From an uncultured Bacteroidia bacterium (GTDB lineage Bacteria; Bacteroidota; Bacteroidia; Bacteroidales; ML635J-15): 64,000 nt of DNA. A program made the translations under genes and the position numbers. The notes beneath the pieces are model-generated. The model was not told where the DNA came from, searched no databases, and worked only from the letters and a program-made list of their open reading frames with translations. Below, piece by piece: positions 44,540-52,917 of this stretch (positions within the stretch are counted from its first letter, which is position 1; every line of letters starts with the position of its first letter). Location: contig CACYQN010000002.1 in the NCBI GenBank assembly GCA_902776565.1, positions 1-64,000 of the forward strand, read 5' to 3'.

Positions 44540-45340
44540 TTACAACAATCTTTCCAAAGCATCGTAATATTTTGGCGATACAGGAATAGTATCGGCTCCG
44601 CTAACATTTAGTTCGGCAACCACAACACCCTGCTTATCCTTTCGCAAGACCTTGACATGCTTCGGATTAACAAAAAATGAACGCTGACAGCGAACCATGC
44701 CGTACTTTTGCAATGTCGGCTCTAGCGACTTCATTGTATTACGAAGCACATAATCCTTAATCACACCATTTTCAAGATACTTAATCCTGACATAATTTTC
44801 CTCAGCCTTAACATACATTAAAGCATCGGCAGCCACCACCAGCTTAAGCTTCTGCGTATTGTCGTGGAAACGGATAAGACCGCCCTCCGACGGCTCACCG
44901 ACATCGTTTGCCTCCGAAGCCACCACCGACAACGAAATTATAACATACGGTAACGACAACACTATCAAATTAAAAAACAGGCATAACCCCACCACATCAA
45001 AGTAAGGGTATTCACCATGGTACATAAGCGTCACATACAACGCCATAAACAGCGATGCCACAAGGACTTCGCCAAATATCCACAGCGAATAAGCCAGCCA
45101 TGTAGGCACAAAAAAGCGTCGCAGCACATACAGCAACAAACGGGAAATAAGCAGAACACCAAACAATATGCAAAACAGCATAGTGGTATTGAACGCCATT
45201 ATCCCCCGCCCCATATCGAAAAATTCAACAATTTGAACCGGACGATACAAAAAAATAAATCCAATAAAGAATCCAGACAGTCCAAACAGATATGCCATCT
45301 GAACACTAAAAGACAAGAATCTATCTGAAATTTTCGTCAT
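44540..45340 (-). CDS. Membrane-anchored LytTR transcription regulator
   Basis: This 266-residue protein has four or five N-terminal transmembrane helices (about 12-150) and a cytoplasmic LytTR DNA-binding domain (about 165-266, DALMYVKAEENYVRIKYLENG, MVRCQRSFFVNPKHVK, IPVSPKYYDAL). There is no receiver domain, so the signal would be sensed by the membrane part. The divergent gap to the SGNH gene holds three 20-bp direct repeats of the size LytTR domains bind, which makes auto- or co-regulation likely by inference. Confidence 0.87.
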   Translation of the reverse strand: MTKISDRFLSFSVQMAYLFGLSGFFIGFIFLYRPVQIVEFFDMGRGIMAFNTTMLFCILFGVLLISRLLLYVLRRFFVPTWLAYSLWIFGEVLVASLFMALYVTLMYHGEYPYFDVVGLCLFFNLIVLSLPYVIISLSVVASEANDVGEPSEGGLIRFHDNTQKLKLVVAADALMYVKAEENYVRIKYLENGVIKDYVLRNTMKSLEPTLQKYGMVRCQRSFFVNPKHVKVLRKDKQGVVVAELNVSGADTIPVSPKYYDALERLL

Positions 45341-45370
45341 TATTATCCATATTTAGTCCCAAAAATCGGT

Positions 45371-45443
45371 GTGACGAAATTCATCTTGCAAATAATTCGT
45401 CACAATATTTTAAATTTTGTCACAAAAATACAGATTTTGTCAA
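45371..45443. promoter_or_regulatory. Tandem 20-bp direct repeats, candidate LytTR binding sites
   Basis: The cores ATTCGTCACA (45395), TTTTGTCACA (45415) and TTTTGTCAAA (45435) recur exactly 20 bp apart, about two helix turns. An inverted arm, GTGACGAAAT (45371-45380), faces the first core. LytTR proteins bind pairs of short direct repeats about 20-21 bp apart. The array lies between the lytTR gene and the divergent SGNH gene. Confidence 0.6.
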
Positions 45444-45491
45444 AAACGGACATCTAAAATCACATAAAATTTTCAGGTCAAAATTCAGCCG

Positions 45492-45499
45492 TAGTTTTG
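45492..45499 (+). promoter_or_regulatory. -7 promoter element of the SGNH-PCMD gene
   Basis: TAGTTTTG lies 23 bp upstream of the ATG at 45523 and about 50 bp downstream of the third 20-bp repeat. Confidence 0.55.
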
Positions 45500-45522
45500 C
45501 AACGAAATAAAACGAAAATATT

Positions 45523-47253
45523 ATGGGAATGAAAAGTCAAAAATTATTCGCATTCGGCGACTCAATTATTAAAGGTATAATTTCAGAATACGACAATGGT
45601 CGCCTCAAATATAAAATCTCCGACAACAGTGCTATCGATATATGCAGCCACAGACTTGGATTGGAAAGTTGCAATCTCGGAAAATTCGGCTGTACAATAA
45701 CCGCAGGCGAAAAGATAATCGACAAGCATCTGGAAAAAATCTCGGCGAACGACATCGTTCTTCTGGAATTTGGTGGCAACGACAGCGACAAGATGTGGGC
45801 AGAAATTGCCGACAAGCCTGACCATGAGCACATTGCAAAAACACCATTACAAACTTTCGTAGAAACCTACCACCGGATAATACAGAAACTGAAAGCGACA
45901 GGGGCAACAATATATATGCTCACAATGCCTCCTATTGATACGAAGGCTTATTTCCAGCACTTTACAAAAGGTATGAATGACAGCCAAATAACAAACATAA
46001 TGAAATGGCTCTACGGAAACATCGAAGTCGTTGGGCTGTGGCACGAAATGTACAACCAGGAAATAATAAAGGTAGCTTGCGCCGAAAACATAGAACTGAT
46101 TGACATCTACAAGCCGTTTATAAAACTGCGCGACTACCGCTCCTATTTCTGCAACGACGGAATACACCCAAACCAGAAAGGACAGGAAATGATAGCAAAC
46201 ACTATCTGCAATGACCTATCTTACAGTACAGACGCGATTCATCGCGTCTCAAGTGCTCCAAGCATCTCAAGCAACAATAAGGACGCTATTCATTGCGTTC
46301 CAGCAATAATAGCAATGCTATGCATAGCATTATTATTGATAATTAACACATTACCCTTATCCGCACAGACTTACAAGAATGTACAATACGGCAACTTCGA
46401 GAATTGGGTTGTACGCGACATAGAGGAATCTCTGATTATAGGCGGCGACACCAAACGCATCTACGCCATAGGTCCGCGCGACACCATCCGCGAAAACAAA
46501 GCATTGAACATCAAATCAATCTGGGCATCGTCGAACACTTACGCCAAGGTTGCAGGCATATCGAAGACCAGCAACACCGTTTACCCCGAAAGACGCGGCA
46601 ACGGCTACTGTGCAAAACTCACAACCGAATATGCCGAGTGCAAGGTCATAGGCATTATTAATATAAAGGTATTGGTCTCGGGGACAATTTACTGGGGTAA
46701 GGCACACGAACCTATCGACGGCACAAGCAATCCGTACAGCAGGATGAGATGGGGTGTGCCGTTTACCAACAAGCCCAAAGCCGTCGTCCTCGACTACAAG
46801 TCGGCGATGCCCAACAAGGGAATAATCACCACCTGCAAGACCTTGTCGTCGTCGAGCCGCCCAGGAAACGACGAACACGAAATCCTTTTCATACTGCAAA
46901 ACCGCTGGGAGGACGAGAAAGGCAATGTGTATGCAAAGCGCGTTGGTACAGCTATTTACCGTATATCAAGTCCTACAAGCGACTGGATTAACGGATTTCG
47001 CATTCCAGTAATCTACGGCGATGCAACCAAATCGCCAAACTACAAGCCATACATGAATCTTGGTCCGAAAAAGGACAATTTCTACACCATCAACAGCAAA
47101 GGCAAGAATGTAGAGATTCAAGAAGTTGGCTGGGGTGACGAAAACACACCTGTAACACACGCGATTATGCTTATTAGCGTAACAAGTCAGGAAGCATTTT
47201 CGGGAACAATTGGAAATACGTTGTGGGTGGACAACATAAAGCTGGAATACTAA
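45523..47253 (+). CDS. SGNH hydrolase fused to PCMD domain through translated REP palindromes
   Basis: This 576-residue open frame has three parts. Residues 1-235 are a complete SGNH/GDSL hydrolase (FGDSIIKG; EFGGND; CNDGIHPN) with no signal peptide. Residues 236-285 are encoded by three consecutive palindromes (DAIHRVS, DAIHCVP, then AMLCIAL). Residues 286-576 match the Bacteroidota PCMD carbohydrate-related domain (VYPERRGNGYCAKL, SRMRWGVPFTNKP, TLWVDNIKLEY). The join carries a signal-peptide-like segment (MLCIALLLIINTLPLSAQ, possible start ATG at 46315, residue 265). It may therefore be two genes, a cytoplasmic esterase and an exported PCMD protein, fused by repeat insertion, or two proteins expressed from overlapping frames. 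Confidence 0.75.
   Translation: MGMKSQKLFAFGDSIIKGIISEYDNGRLKYKISDNSAIDICSHRLGLESCNLGKFGCTITAGEKIIDKHLEKISANDIVLLEFGGNDSDKMWAEIADKPDHEHIAKTPLQTFVETYHRIIQKLKATGATIYMLTMPPIDTKAYFQHFTKGMNDSQITNIMKWLYGNIEVVGLWHEMYNQEIIKVACAENIELIDIYKPFIKLRDYRSYFCNDGIHPNQKGQEMIANTICNDLSYSTDAIHRVSSAPSISSNNKDAIHCVPAIIAMLCIALLLIINTLPLSAQTYKNVQYGNFENWVVRDIEESLIIGGDTKRIYAIGPRDTIRENKALNIKSIWASSNTYAKVAGISKTSNTVYPERRGNGYCAKLTTEYAECKVIGIINIKVLVSGTIYWGKAHEPIDGTSNPYSRMRWGVPFTNKPKAVVLDYKSAMPNKGIITTCKTLSSSSRPGNDEHEILFILQNRWEDEKGNVYAKRVGTAIYRISSPTSDWINGFRIPVIYGDATKSPNYKPYMNLGPKKDNFYTINSKGKNVEIQEVGWGDENTPVTHAIMLISVTSQEAFSGTIGNTLWVDNIKLEY
46231..46331 (+). repeat. Three REP-like palindromes inside a coding frame
   Basis: GACGCGATTCATCGCGTC (46231-46248) is an 8-bp-stem hairpin. 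46281-46300 is a diverged version of it. AATGCTATGCATAGCATT (46314-46331) is a perfect 18-bp palindrome. All three lie in frame without stops in the SGNH-PCMD gene. Confidence 0.8.
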
Positions 47254-47286
47254 TGTAGAGTCGTTGCGTGCAACGACTAACATTAG
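47251..47286. repeat. REP-like palindrome containing the SGNH-PCMD stop codon
   Basis: AGTCGTTGC-GT-GCAACGACT with flanking TAATGT/ACATTA arms (one-base offset). The first TAA of the element is the stop codon of the upstream gene. Confidence 0.7.
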
Positions 47287-47328
47287 GAACAGCGACAAAC
47301 GCCATAAATAAACGAGATACAATAATTA

Positions 47329-47369
47329 ATAATCTGTAGCGAGGTGACGAAACACGTCGCTACATTATT
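47329..47369. repeat. REP-like inverted repeat upstream of gldA
   Basis: TGTAGCGA (47335-47342) and TCGCTACA (47357-47364), extended by AATAAT/TTATT arms, surround a 14-base loop. The TGTAGC/GCTACA ends match the element at 113-142. Confidence 0.65.
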
Positions 47370-47431
47370 AAAAACCAAACCTTTTCAAAAGATTAGGAAG
47401 TTTAGATATTGCCGACAGTCACAAATTTTGT

Positions 47432-47439
47432 TATTTTTG
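47432..47439 (+). promoter_or_regulatory. -7 promoter element of gldA
   Basis: TATTTTTG lies 19 bp upstream of the gldA ATG at 47459. Confidence 0.55.
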
Positions 47440-47458
47440 CGACCTAAAACAAACGAAC

Positions 47459-48370
47459 ATGTCTATCGAAGTAAGGAACATAACAAAGGTTTTCGGCGAG
47501 CAGAAAGCGCTTGACAATGTGAGTTTTGACATCAGCAATGGCGAAATTGTCGGATTTCTTGGTCCCAATGGTGCCGGAAAATCAACTTTGATGAAGATAA
47601 TTACAGGCTACATTCCATCCACCGAAGGCGATGTATTCATAAACGGAAAGAATATCCTCGAAGACCCGATTGAAATTCGCAAGAAACTCGGCTACCTGCC
47701 AGAGCAGAATCCGCTCTACTTCGACATGTATATCGTTGAGTACCTTGAGTTTGTTGCGGGAATTTATGGCATAAAGAACAAAAAGGCAAGAATTGATGAA
47801 GTTGTGGAACTCACTGGACTTTCACCCGAAATAAACAAGAAAATCGGAACCTTGTCCAAAGGCTACAAACAGCGTGTAGGTCTGGCACAAGCCATAATCC
47901 ACGACCCAGAAGTGCTTATCCTAGACGAGCCGACATCGGGTCTCGACCCCAACCAGATTATCGAAATCAGAAACCTAATCAAGAACCTCGGCAAGGAAAA
48001 GACCGTCATCCTTTCGACCCACATCATGCAGGAAGTGGAAGCCATCTGCGACCGCATACTGCTGATAAAGAAAGGGGTACTGCTTGCCAACGACAAAGCA
48101 GAAGATTTCGGTCACCTTGGCGACGAATCGCGCTCCACCCTGCTTGTAGAACTCGACGGAGAAATTGCGGAAAAGGAATTTTCACAAATCAAAGGTGTCA
48201 AAACAGTAAAACGCCAGTCCCCCACCCGATTTGTCATCGAGTACAACCATAGCAACGACATCCGCAAGGAAGTCTTCAACCTCGCTGTGCAGAAAGGTCG
48301 TGCCGTGTTGAGCATGCAGGAAAAAGAAAAGAGCATCGAGGAAGTGTTTGCGGAACTGACAAATAAATAA
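47459..48370 (+). CDS. gldA: Gliding-motility ABC transporter ATP-binding protein GldA
   Basis: This 303-residue ABC ATPase has Walker A GPNGAGKSTLM, the Q-loop PEQNPLYFDMYI, signature LSKGYKQRVGLAQAI, Walker B LILDEPTSGLDPNQ and the H-loop STHIMQEVEAICDR. The PEQNPLYFDMYxxEYL segment and the C-terminal extension (EEVFAELT) are typical of GldA. Its permease partners GldF/GldG are not in the window, so it is either a stand-alone gene or has its partners elsewhere. Confidence 0.87.
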   Translation: MSIEVRNITKVFGEQKALDNVSFDISNGEIVGFLGPNGAGKSTLMKIITGYIPSTEGDVFINGKNILEDPIEIRKKLGYLPEQNPLYFDMYIVEYLEFVAGIYGIKNKKARIDEVVELTGLSPEINKKIGTLSKGYKQRVGLAQAIIHDPEVLILDEPTSGLDPNQIIEIRNLIKNLGKEKTVILSTHIMQEVEAICDRILLIKKGVLLANDKAEDFGHLGDESRSTLLVELDGEIAEKEFSQIKGVKTVKRQSPTRFVIEYNHSNDIRKEVFNLAVQKGRAVLSMQEKEKSIEEVFAELTNK

Positions 48371-48372
48371 TT

Positions 48373-48400
48373 GTAGTCTCGCAATGCATTGCGAGACTAC
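48373..48400. repeat. 28-bp perfect REP palindrome shared by two convergent gene ends
   Basis: The 28 bases are perfectly self-complementary with the core CGCAATGCATTGCG, identical to the core at 121-134. It starts two bases after the gldA stop. Its last four bases contain the stop codon of the convergent EEP gene (48397-48399). It probably acts as a bidirectional terminator. Confidence 0.85.
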
Positions 48401-49464
48401 CACATAAACTCCGCTACCACAGGATAATGGTCATTGGCTATATTAAATTCCAGAACTTTGTGTCTCAGGCATTTGAATAGATTTGAGTGCATTATGTAGT
48501 CAATACGAAAATCAACGCCCATAACTGAAAATGTACGCCCACTACCCTCTCCGCGTTCCATAAATGTGTCGTGAAGCCTTTCGCCCGATGCAAGTACTTG
48601 GAAACAAGCATAACTCAATGGCACATCGTTGAAATCACCGCAAAGCAAAACCGGATACGGACAAGTGTCCAAAGTTGCCACAAGTGTATCAACCTGAACA
48701 GCCCTATGTGCCGAAGCCTCCGAGAATTTCGAGTACAAGTTCATAGCCTTGTCCTTGTTCTCTCGGTTGAAACCATTGCTCATATCCACATCCGAATTGC
48801 TTATCATAATCGACTGCAAATGGCAATTATAGAGCCTTACCGTATCTTCATTCATAAGAATATCCACATACATAAAACCATTGGCTGTACTGTCGAACGG
48901 ATGCGAATATTGGTTTATCACTTTATAGCGCGTAACGACAGCTAAACCTCCTGTCCCATAATTGAAATTATTAAGCCTTACCTTTTGTACCGACTTGGCC
49001 TTCAAATTCTTCGACAGCACATCTAGCGTTGGAAAATCCGCTGGCTTGTTTGCCCAATATGCTTCTTGAAGGCACACAATGTCGGCATCGGTTGCAGAAA
49101 TTGTCTCCAAAACCTTTTCCCTCAAAATGTTAGAATTCTTATCAAGAATACCGAAACACTTCACATTGTACGACATGACACGGAAATCGGCCTTGTCATC
49201 GAGCGACTTGTCGCGGAAAGAATACTCGTGCGAAACAAACTTAAAGCCTACAAACGCCACAACAGCAATAGGAATGGCAACCTTGAAGTTGACAAACAGC
49301 CATACCAGCATCAGCGCGGCAAGCCCGATAAGTACATACCTAAGCATAAACGGACACAAAGCCATCCACTTGACACTTGCAGGCGAAACATACACCGACA
49401 CTATGCAGAGTATTACCGCCAGCAGGAACAATATCGTAAACACCCATAATATCTTACGCCACAT
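48397..49464 (-). CDS. Membrane-anchored endonuclease/exonuclease/phosphatase family protein
   Basis: This 355-residue protein has two or three N-terminal transmembrane helices (about 3-90) and a C-terminal EEP domain with RVMSYNVKCFG, DIVCLQEAYW, CGDFNDVPLS and IDYIMHS, ending NDHYPVVAEF. The family cleaves phosphodiester or phosphoester bonds of nucleic acids or lipids, and a membrane anchor favours an extracytoplasmic nuclease or phospholipase. The ATG at 49464 falls just after the upstream rhomboid stop. Its own stop codon lies inside a REP palindrome. Confidence 0.87.
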   Translation of the reverse strand: MWRKILWVFTILFLLAVILCIVSVYVSPASVKWMALCPFMLRYVLIGLAALMLVWLFVNFKVAIPIAVVAFVGFKFVSHEYSFRDKSLDDKADFRVMSYNVKCFGILDKNSNILREKVLETISATDADIVCLQEAYWANKPADFPTLDVLSKNLKAKSVQKVRLNNFNYGTGGLAVVTRYKVINQYSHPFDSTANGFMYVDILMNEDTVRLYNCHLQSIMISNSDVDMSNGFNRENKDKAMNLYSKFSEASAHRAVQVDTLVATLDTCPYPVLLCGDFNDVPLSYACFQVLASGERLHDTFMERGEGSGRTFSVMGVDFRIDYIMHSNLFKCLRHKVLEFNIANDHYPVVAEFMW

Positions 49465-49468
49465 ACAC

Positions 49469-50359
49469 TTAATTTTTATTGCTGTTGCTAAACAATTTTT
49501 CCTTTTCCTCCTTCGTAAGGCTCGAATACCCCGATTCCTTAACTTTGTCAAGAATTCTGTCTATCTCCTTCTGCTCGCGAGCCTTGCGTCTGTTGTACTC
49601 GGCATCGGTTTCGGCACGGTGGCTTCCTCCATTTGCTGTAGTTTTTGGCTCCGACTTGAACAAGTTGCCCACCCAAGCAAAAAATCGGGAGAGGAAAATG
49701 GTTATGTCGGTACCCTTTGAATAACAAATGGAAAATATTGCCCCGATAATGGCACCTCCAAGATGTGCAAAATGTCCGCCCGCATTACCAAAAGGAATGC
49801 TCAACAAATCAATAAGCACAAAAACCATTGCCAAGTATTTCAACTTCACCTGACCGATAAACGCCAAGCGGACAGGCATATTAGGCACAAGCACGGCTAT
49901 AGCGAACACCACCGCCATTATCGAAGCCGAAGCACCAATCGCAAAAGCCACATACTTCACTTCTGCAAACACTGGGATAATGTTGTACGCGCCTATGAAA
50001 ACCAATGCACCTGCAAGTCCGCCAAGTATATACACGCCAAGCAACTGCCTCTGCGAAAGGTATTCGAGGAAAATCCGCCCGAACCAATAGAACATTATAA
50101 GGTTGAACAATATGTGTAAGAAATCAGAGTGTACGAACATATAGGTAACAACCGTCCACGGGCGATGCGCCAGCAAAGAAAAGTTTGACGATACGCCCAG
50201 CCATTCCGACACATTAAAAGTCTTTCCTGCAAAGAAAAATCCGAGATTCACAGCAAGAACAAGAACGAACACACTGATATTCAAAAATATAAGTATGCTT
50301 AAGTTGTTCCCGTTACGGAAAATGCCCTTGATTTCGTCCCAGATTCCCTGCTTCATCAT
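49469..50359 (-). CDS. Rhomboid intramembrane serine protease (second of tandem pair)
   Basis: This 296-residue protein has six transmembrane helices plus a hydrophilic C-terminal tail (about 225-296, charged and Lys/Glu-rich). The catalytic serine lies in IGASASIMA and the histidine in HFAHLGGAIIGA, the Ser-His dyad of rhomboids. WR-type loop residues are replaced by HRPWTVVTYMFVHSD. It overlaps the upstream rhomboid by four bases (ATGA). Confidence 0.9.
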   Translation of the reverse strand: MMKQGIWDEIKGIFRNGNNLSILIFLNISVFVLVLAVNLGFFFAGKTFNVSEWLGVSSNFSLLAHRPWTVVTYMFVHSDFLHILFNLIMFYWFGRIFLEYLSQRQLLGVYILGGLAGALVFIGAYNIIPVFAEVKYVAFAIGASASIMAVVFAIAVLVPNMPVRLAFIGQVKLKYLAMVFVLIDLLSIPFGNAGGHFAHLGGAIIGAIFSICYSKGTDITIFLSRFFAWVGNLFKSEPKTTANGGSHRAETDAEYNRRKAREQKEIDRILDKVKESGYSSLTKEEKEKLFSNSNKN

Positions 50360-51069
50360 ACCTCCCCTTTCTTACGCCAAATCATCAACAGGATAAAGCC
50401 GACCAGCATACCGCCGAAGTGTGCGAAATGAGCAACATTGTCGCCCTGTGCGTTCAGAATGCCAAGCAAAAGTTCAATGACCACGAATGCTATCACCATC
50501 CATTTGGCTTTCACTGGAATAGCAAAGTAAATGTACATCTCGACATTGGGGAAAATAATTCCGAATGCGAGAAGCAAGCCGTAGATTGCTCCAGATGCGC
50601 CAACACAAGGAGTATTAAGCACAAGGTTCAACTTTCCAAGTTCAGGCATCATATAGTTTTTGCCTTGCATAAGGATGTCGGCACCGTTGCGCATAACCTC
50701 TTCGATTGCTTCGGGACTCATCGACGACATAAGCACCTGCATTTCAATCTCTTTGACAAGCAGATAGAACAGCGCACCGCCTATTCCCGCAACGAAGTAG
50801 TATATGAAGAAACGCTTTGAACCCCAGTACGATTCGAGCACCCGACCAAACATATACAGCGAGAACATATTGAAGAACAAATGCCAGAATCCACCGTGCA
50901 TAAACATGTGAGTCACAAGCTGAACCGGTTTGAACAGCGGACTGCGGAAACTGTACAATGCACAATAAGAATCAAGCACCGGCACAAACATCGCAACGAC
51001 AAACATCACAATGTTTACAAGAAGCAGATACTTGACTACCGGAGGAATATCCAAAAACCTATTGAACAT
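50356..51069 (-). CDS. Rhomboid intramembrane serine protease (first of tandem pair)
   Basis: This 237-residue protein has a GASGAIYGLL serine motif and a HFAHFGGMLVGF histidine motif, plus HMFMHGGFWHLFFNMFSLYMFG in the second helix region. The ATG at 51069 is the first after the mutL stop. An in-frame ATG at 51090 would overlap mutL by 20 bases. Tandem rhomboids may form a pair with different substrates. Confidence 0.9.
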   Translation of the reverse strand: MFNRFLDIPPVVKYLLLVNIVMFVVAMFVPVLDSYCALYSFRSPLFKPVQLVTHMFMHGGFWHLFFNMFSLYMFGRVLESYWGSKRFFIYYFVAGIGGALFYLLVKEIEMQVLMSSMSPEAIEEVMRNGADILMQGKNYMMPELGKLNLVLNTPCVGASGAIYGLLLAFGIIFPNVEMYIYFAIPVKAKWMVIAFVVIELLLGILNAQGDNVAHFAHFGGMLVGFILLMIWRKKGEV

Positions 51070-51070
51070 A

Positions 51071-52915
51071 TCAGTTAAATTTATTTTCAATTTCGGAGAT
51101 GTCCATTATCTCCATGATTTTTCTACCGTCGGCGGTATAATTGTGGTTCGAGCACGACATCAAGCGGAAAAATAAGTCTTCCATCTCCTCGTCCTTCAGC
51201 GCCACGCCCGACGACATTGCCGCCGACTTTGCCAACGCAATGGCTATCTTGTCGTTAAGAAGCATTTTCACATCGGAAGAACCGTCCGAAAGTTCGTCGA
51301 GAAGCTGACGGATAATCGCATTTGCATCCATTTCGGCAAGTTCGGCAGGCACACCACGAATTTCAAACTTATCGTTTCCGACCATAACAATCTCAAAACC
51401 AATGGTATTGAGTTCGGTCATAACCTCTATCAGCAGACCGCGCTCCTCGGGCGACGGCTCGATGACAAGCGGAAAAAGCGACTTCTGCACCACACCGCTA
51501 CGCGACTCAAGCATACGCATAAAATGCTCGTACATAATGCGTTCGTGTGCCCTACGCTGATTTATGACAATCATTCCCGAATGCGATGAAGTGAGTATGT
51601 ACTTGTTTTTCAACTGCAAATATTTCTGCGTACTGTCACCCGAATAACTTTCATCATCGCCATACGAAATTTGGGACTGCACACTTTGCATAGCCTCGGG
51701 ATTCTGCGGATTCTCGCTTTCGGGCAGTTCAAAATCATCGCGCGTCTTGCCGCCATCGTATATCTGCTCCCAGCCTTTTGGAACATCGCGCTTGTAGCCC
51801 GAATCGGTATATTTGAACGGATTGAACTTCGGATTCACACTTATGACTGGCGGACGGACAACCGTAGTGGATGTAAAATGGGCATCGCGCGTTATGTCCT
51901 CCTCGAACGACAAAGTCGGCACGACATTGAACTTCCCAAGTGCCTCCTTCACAGCGGAATTGAGTATCATATAGATAGCCTGCTCGCCCTCGAACTTGAT
52001 TTCGGTCTTGGTAGGATGAATGTTGATGTCGATTGTTGACGGATCAACCTCAAGGTAAATGAAGAAGCGAGGATTTTCGCCTTCGGGCAGAAGCTTGTCG
52101 TATGCCGATGTCACCGCCTTGCGGAAATACGGATGATACATATAGCGGTTGTTGACGAAGAAGAACTGCTCGGAAGTGTTTTTCTGCGACATTTCGGGCT
52201 TTGCCACAAAACCTTTTATGTTAACAATCTGTGTTTCAACACCTATCGGCACAAGATTCTGGTTCAACTTCTTGCCGAAGACATTTGCAATACGCTGATG
52301 AATATTCTCGGGCAAAAGCTGATATTTTATTTCATTGTCGAACACCACCTTGAACGAAACCGACGGATTTGTAAGTACAATGCGATGAATTTCATCAATA
52401 ATATGCTTGTATTCAACCTTATCGGATTTCAGGAATTTGCGCCGTGCCGGAATATTGAAGAAAAGGTTACGCACCTTGAAGTTTGTTCCAACGGCAACCG
52501 CCACTGGTTCCTGCGATTTGACCTTAGAAGCGGCTATGTTTATGCAAGTTCCAAGTTCGTCGTCGGCACGGCGGGTGACTAGTTCCACCTCGGCTACAGC
52601 AGCAATAGATGCCAAAGCCTCGCCACGGAAGCCCATAGTTGTTATTGCAAACAGGTCTTCCGCCTTGGAAATCTTTGAAGTAGCGTGTCGCTCGAACGAC
52701 ATTCGCGCATCGGTTGGCGACATACCAAAACCATTGTCAACCACCTGAATAAGAGTACGCCCGGCATCCTTTATTATCACATCGATGCTACTTGCGCCTG
52801 CATCAAGCGAGTTCTCGACCAGTTCCTTCACCACAGACGACGGTCTCTGCACGACCTCACCTGCAGCAATCTGGTTGGCAACCGAATCCGACAGCAACTT
52901 AATAATATCCGACAT
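51071..52915 (-). CDS. mutL: DNA mismatch repair protein MutL, altered endonuclease site
   Basis: This 614-residue protein has the GHKL ATPase core (VVKELVENSLDAGA, VVDNGFGM, TTMGFRGEALASI) and a C-terminal dimerisation domain. In species without MutH, MutL normally carries an endonuclease site DQHAxxERxxxE. Here the site is NQRRAHERIMYE (452-463), with Asp and His replaced. The usual ACHSAVRAG is replaced by ALAKSAAMS and C-P-H-G-R-P by CSNHNYTADGRK. The nickase activity is probably lost. It is the second gene of the operon. Confidence 0.95.
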   Translation of the reverse strand: MSDIIKLLSDSVANQIAAGEVVQRPSSVVKELVENSLDAGASSIDVIIKDAGRTLIQVVDNGFGMSPTDARMSFERHATSKISKAEDLFAITTMGFRGEALASIAAVAEVELVTRRADDELGTCINIAASKVKSQEPVAVAVGTNFKVRNLFFNIPARRKFLKSDKVEYKHIIDEIHRIVLTNPSVSFKVVFDNEIKYQLLPENIHQRIANVFGKKLNQNLVPIGVETQIVNIKGFVAKPEMSQKNTSEQFFFVNNRYMYHPYFRKAVTSAYDKLLPEGENPRFFIYLEVDPSTIDINIHPTKTEIKFEGEQAIYMILNSAVKEALGKFNVVPTLSFEEDITRDAHFTSTTVVRPPVISVNPKFNPFKYTDSGYKRDVPKGWEQIYDGGKTRDDFELPESENPQNPEAMQSVQSQISYGDDESYSGDSTQKYLQLKNKYILTSSHSGMIVINQRRAHERIMYEHFMRMLESRSGVVQKSLFPLVIEPSPEERGLLIEVMTELNTIGFEIVMVGNDKFEIRGVPAELAEMDANAIIRQLLDELSDGSSDVKMLLNDKIAIALAKSAAMSSGVALKDEEMEDLFFRLMSCSNHNYTADGRKIMEIMDISEIENKFN

Positions 52916-52917
52916 GG

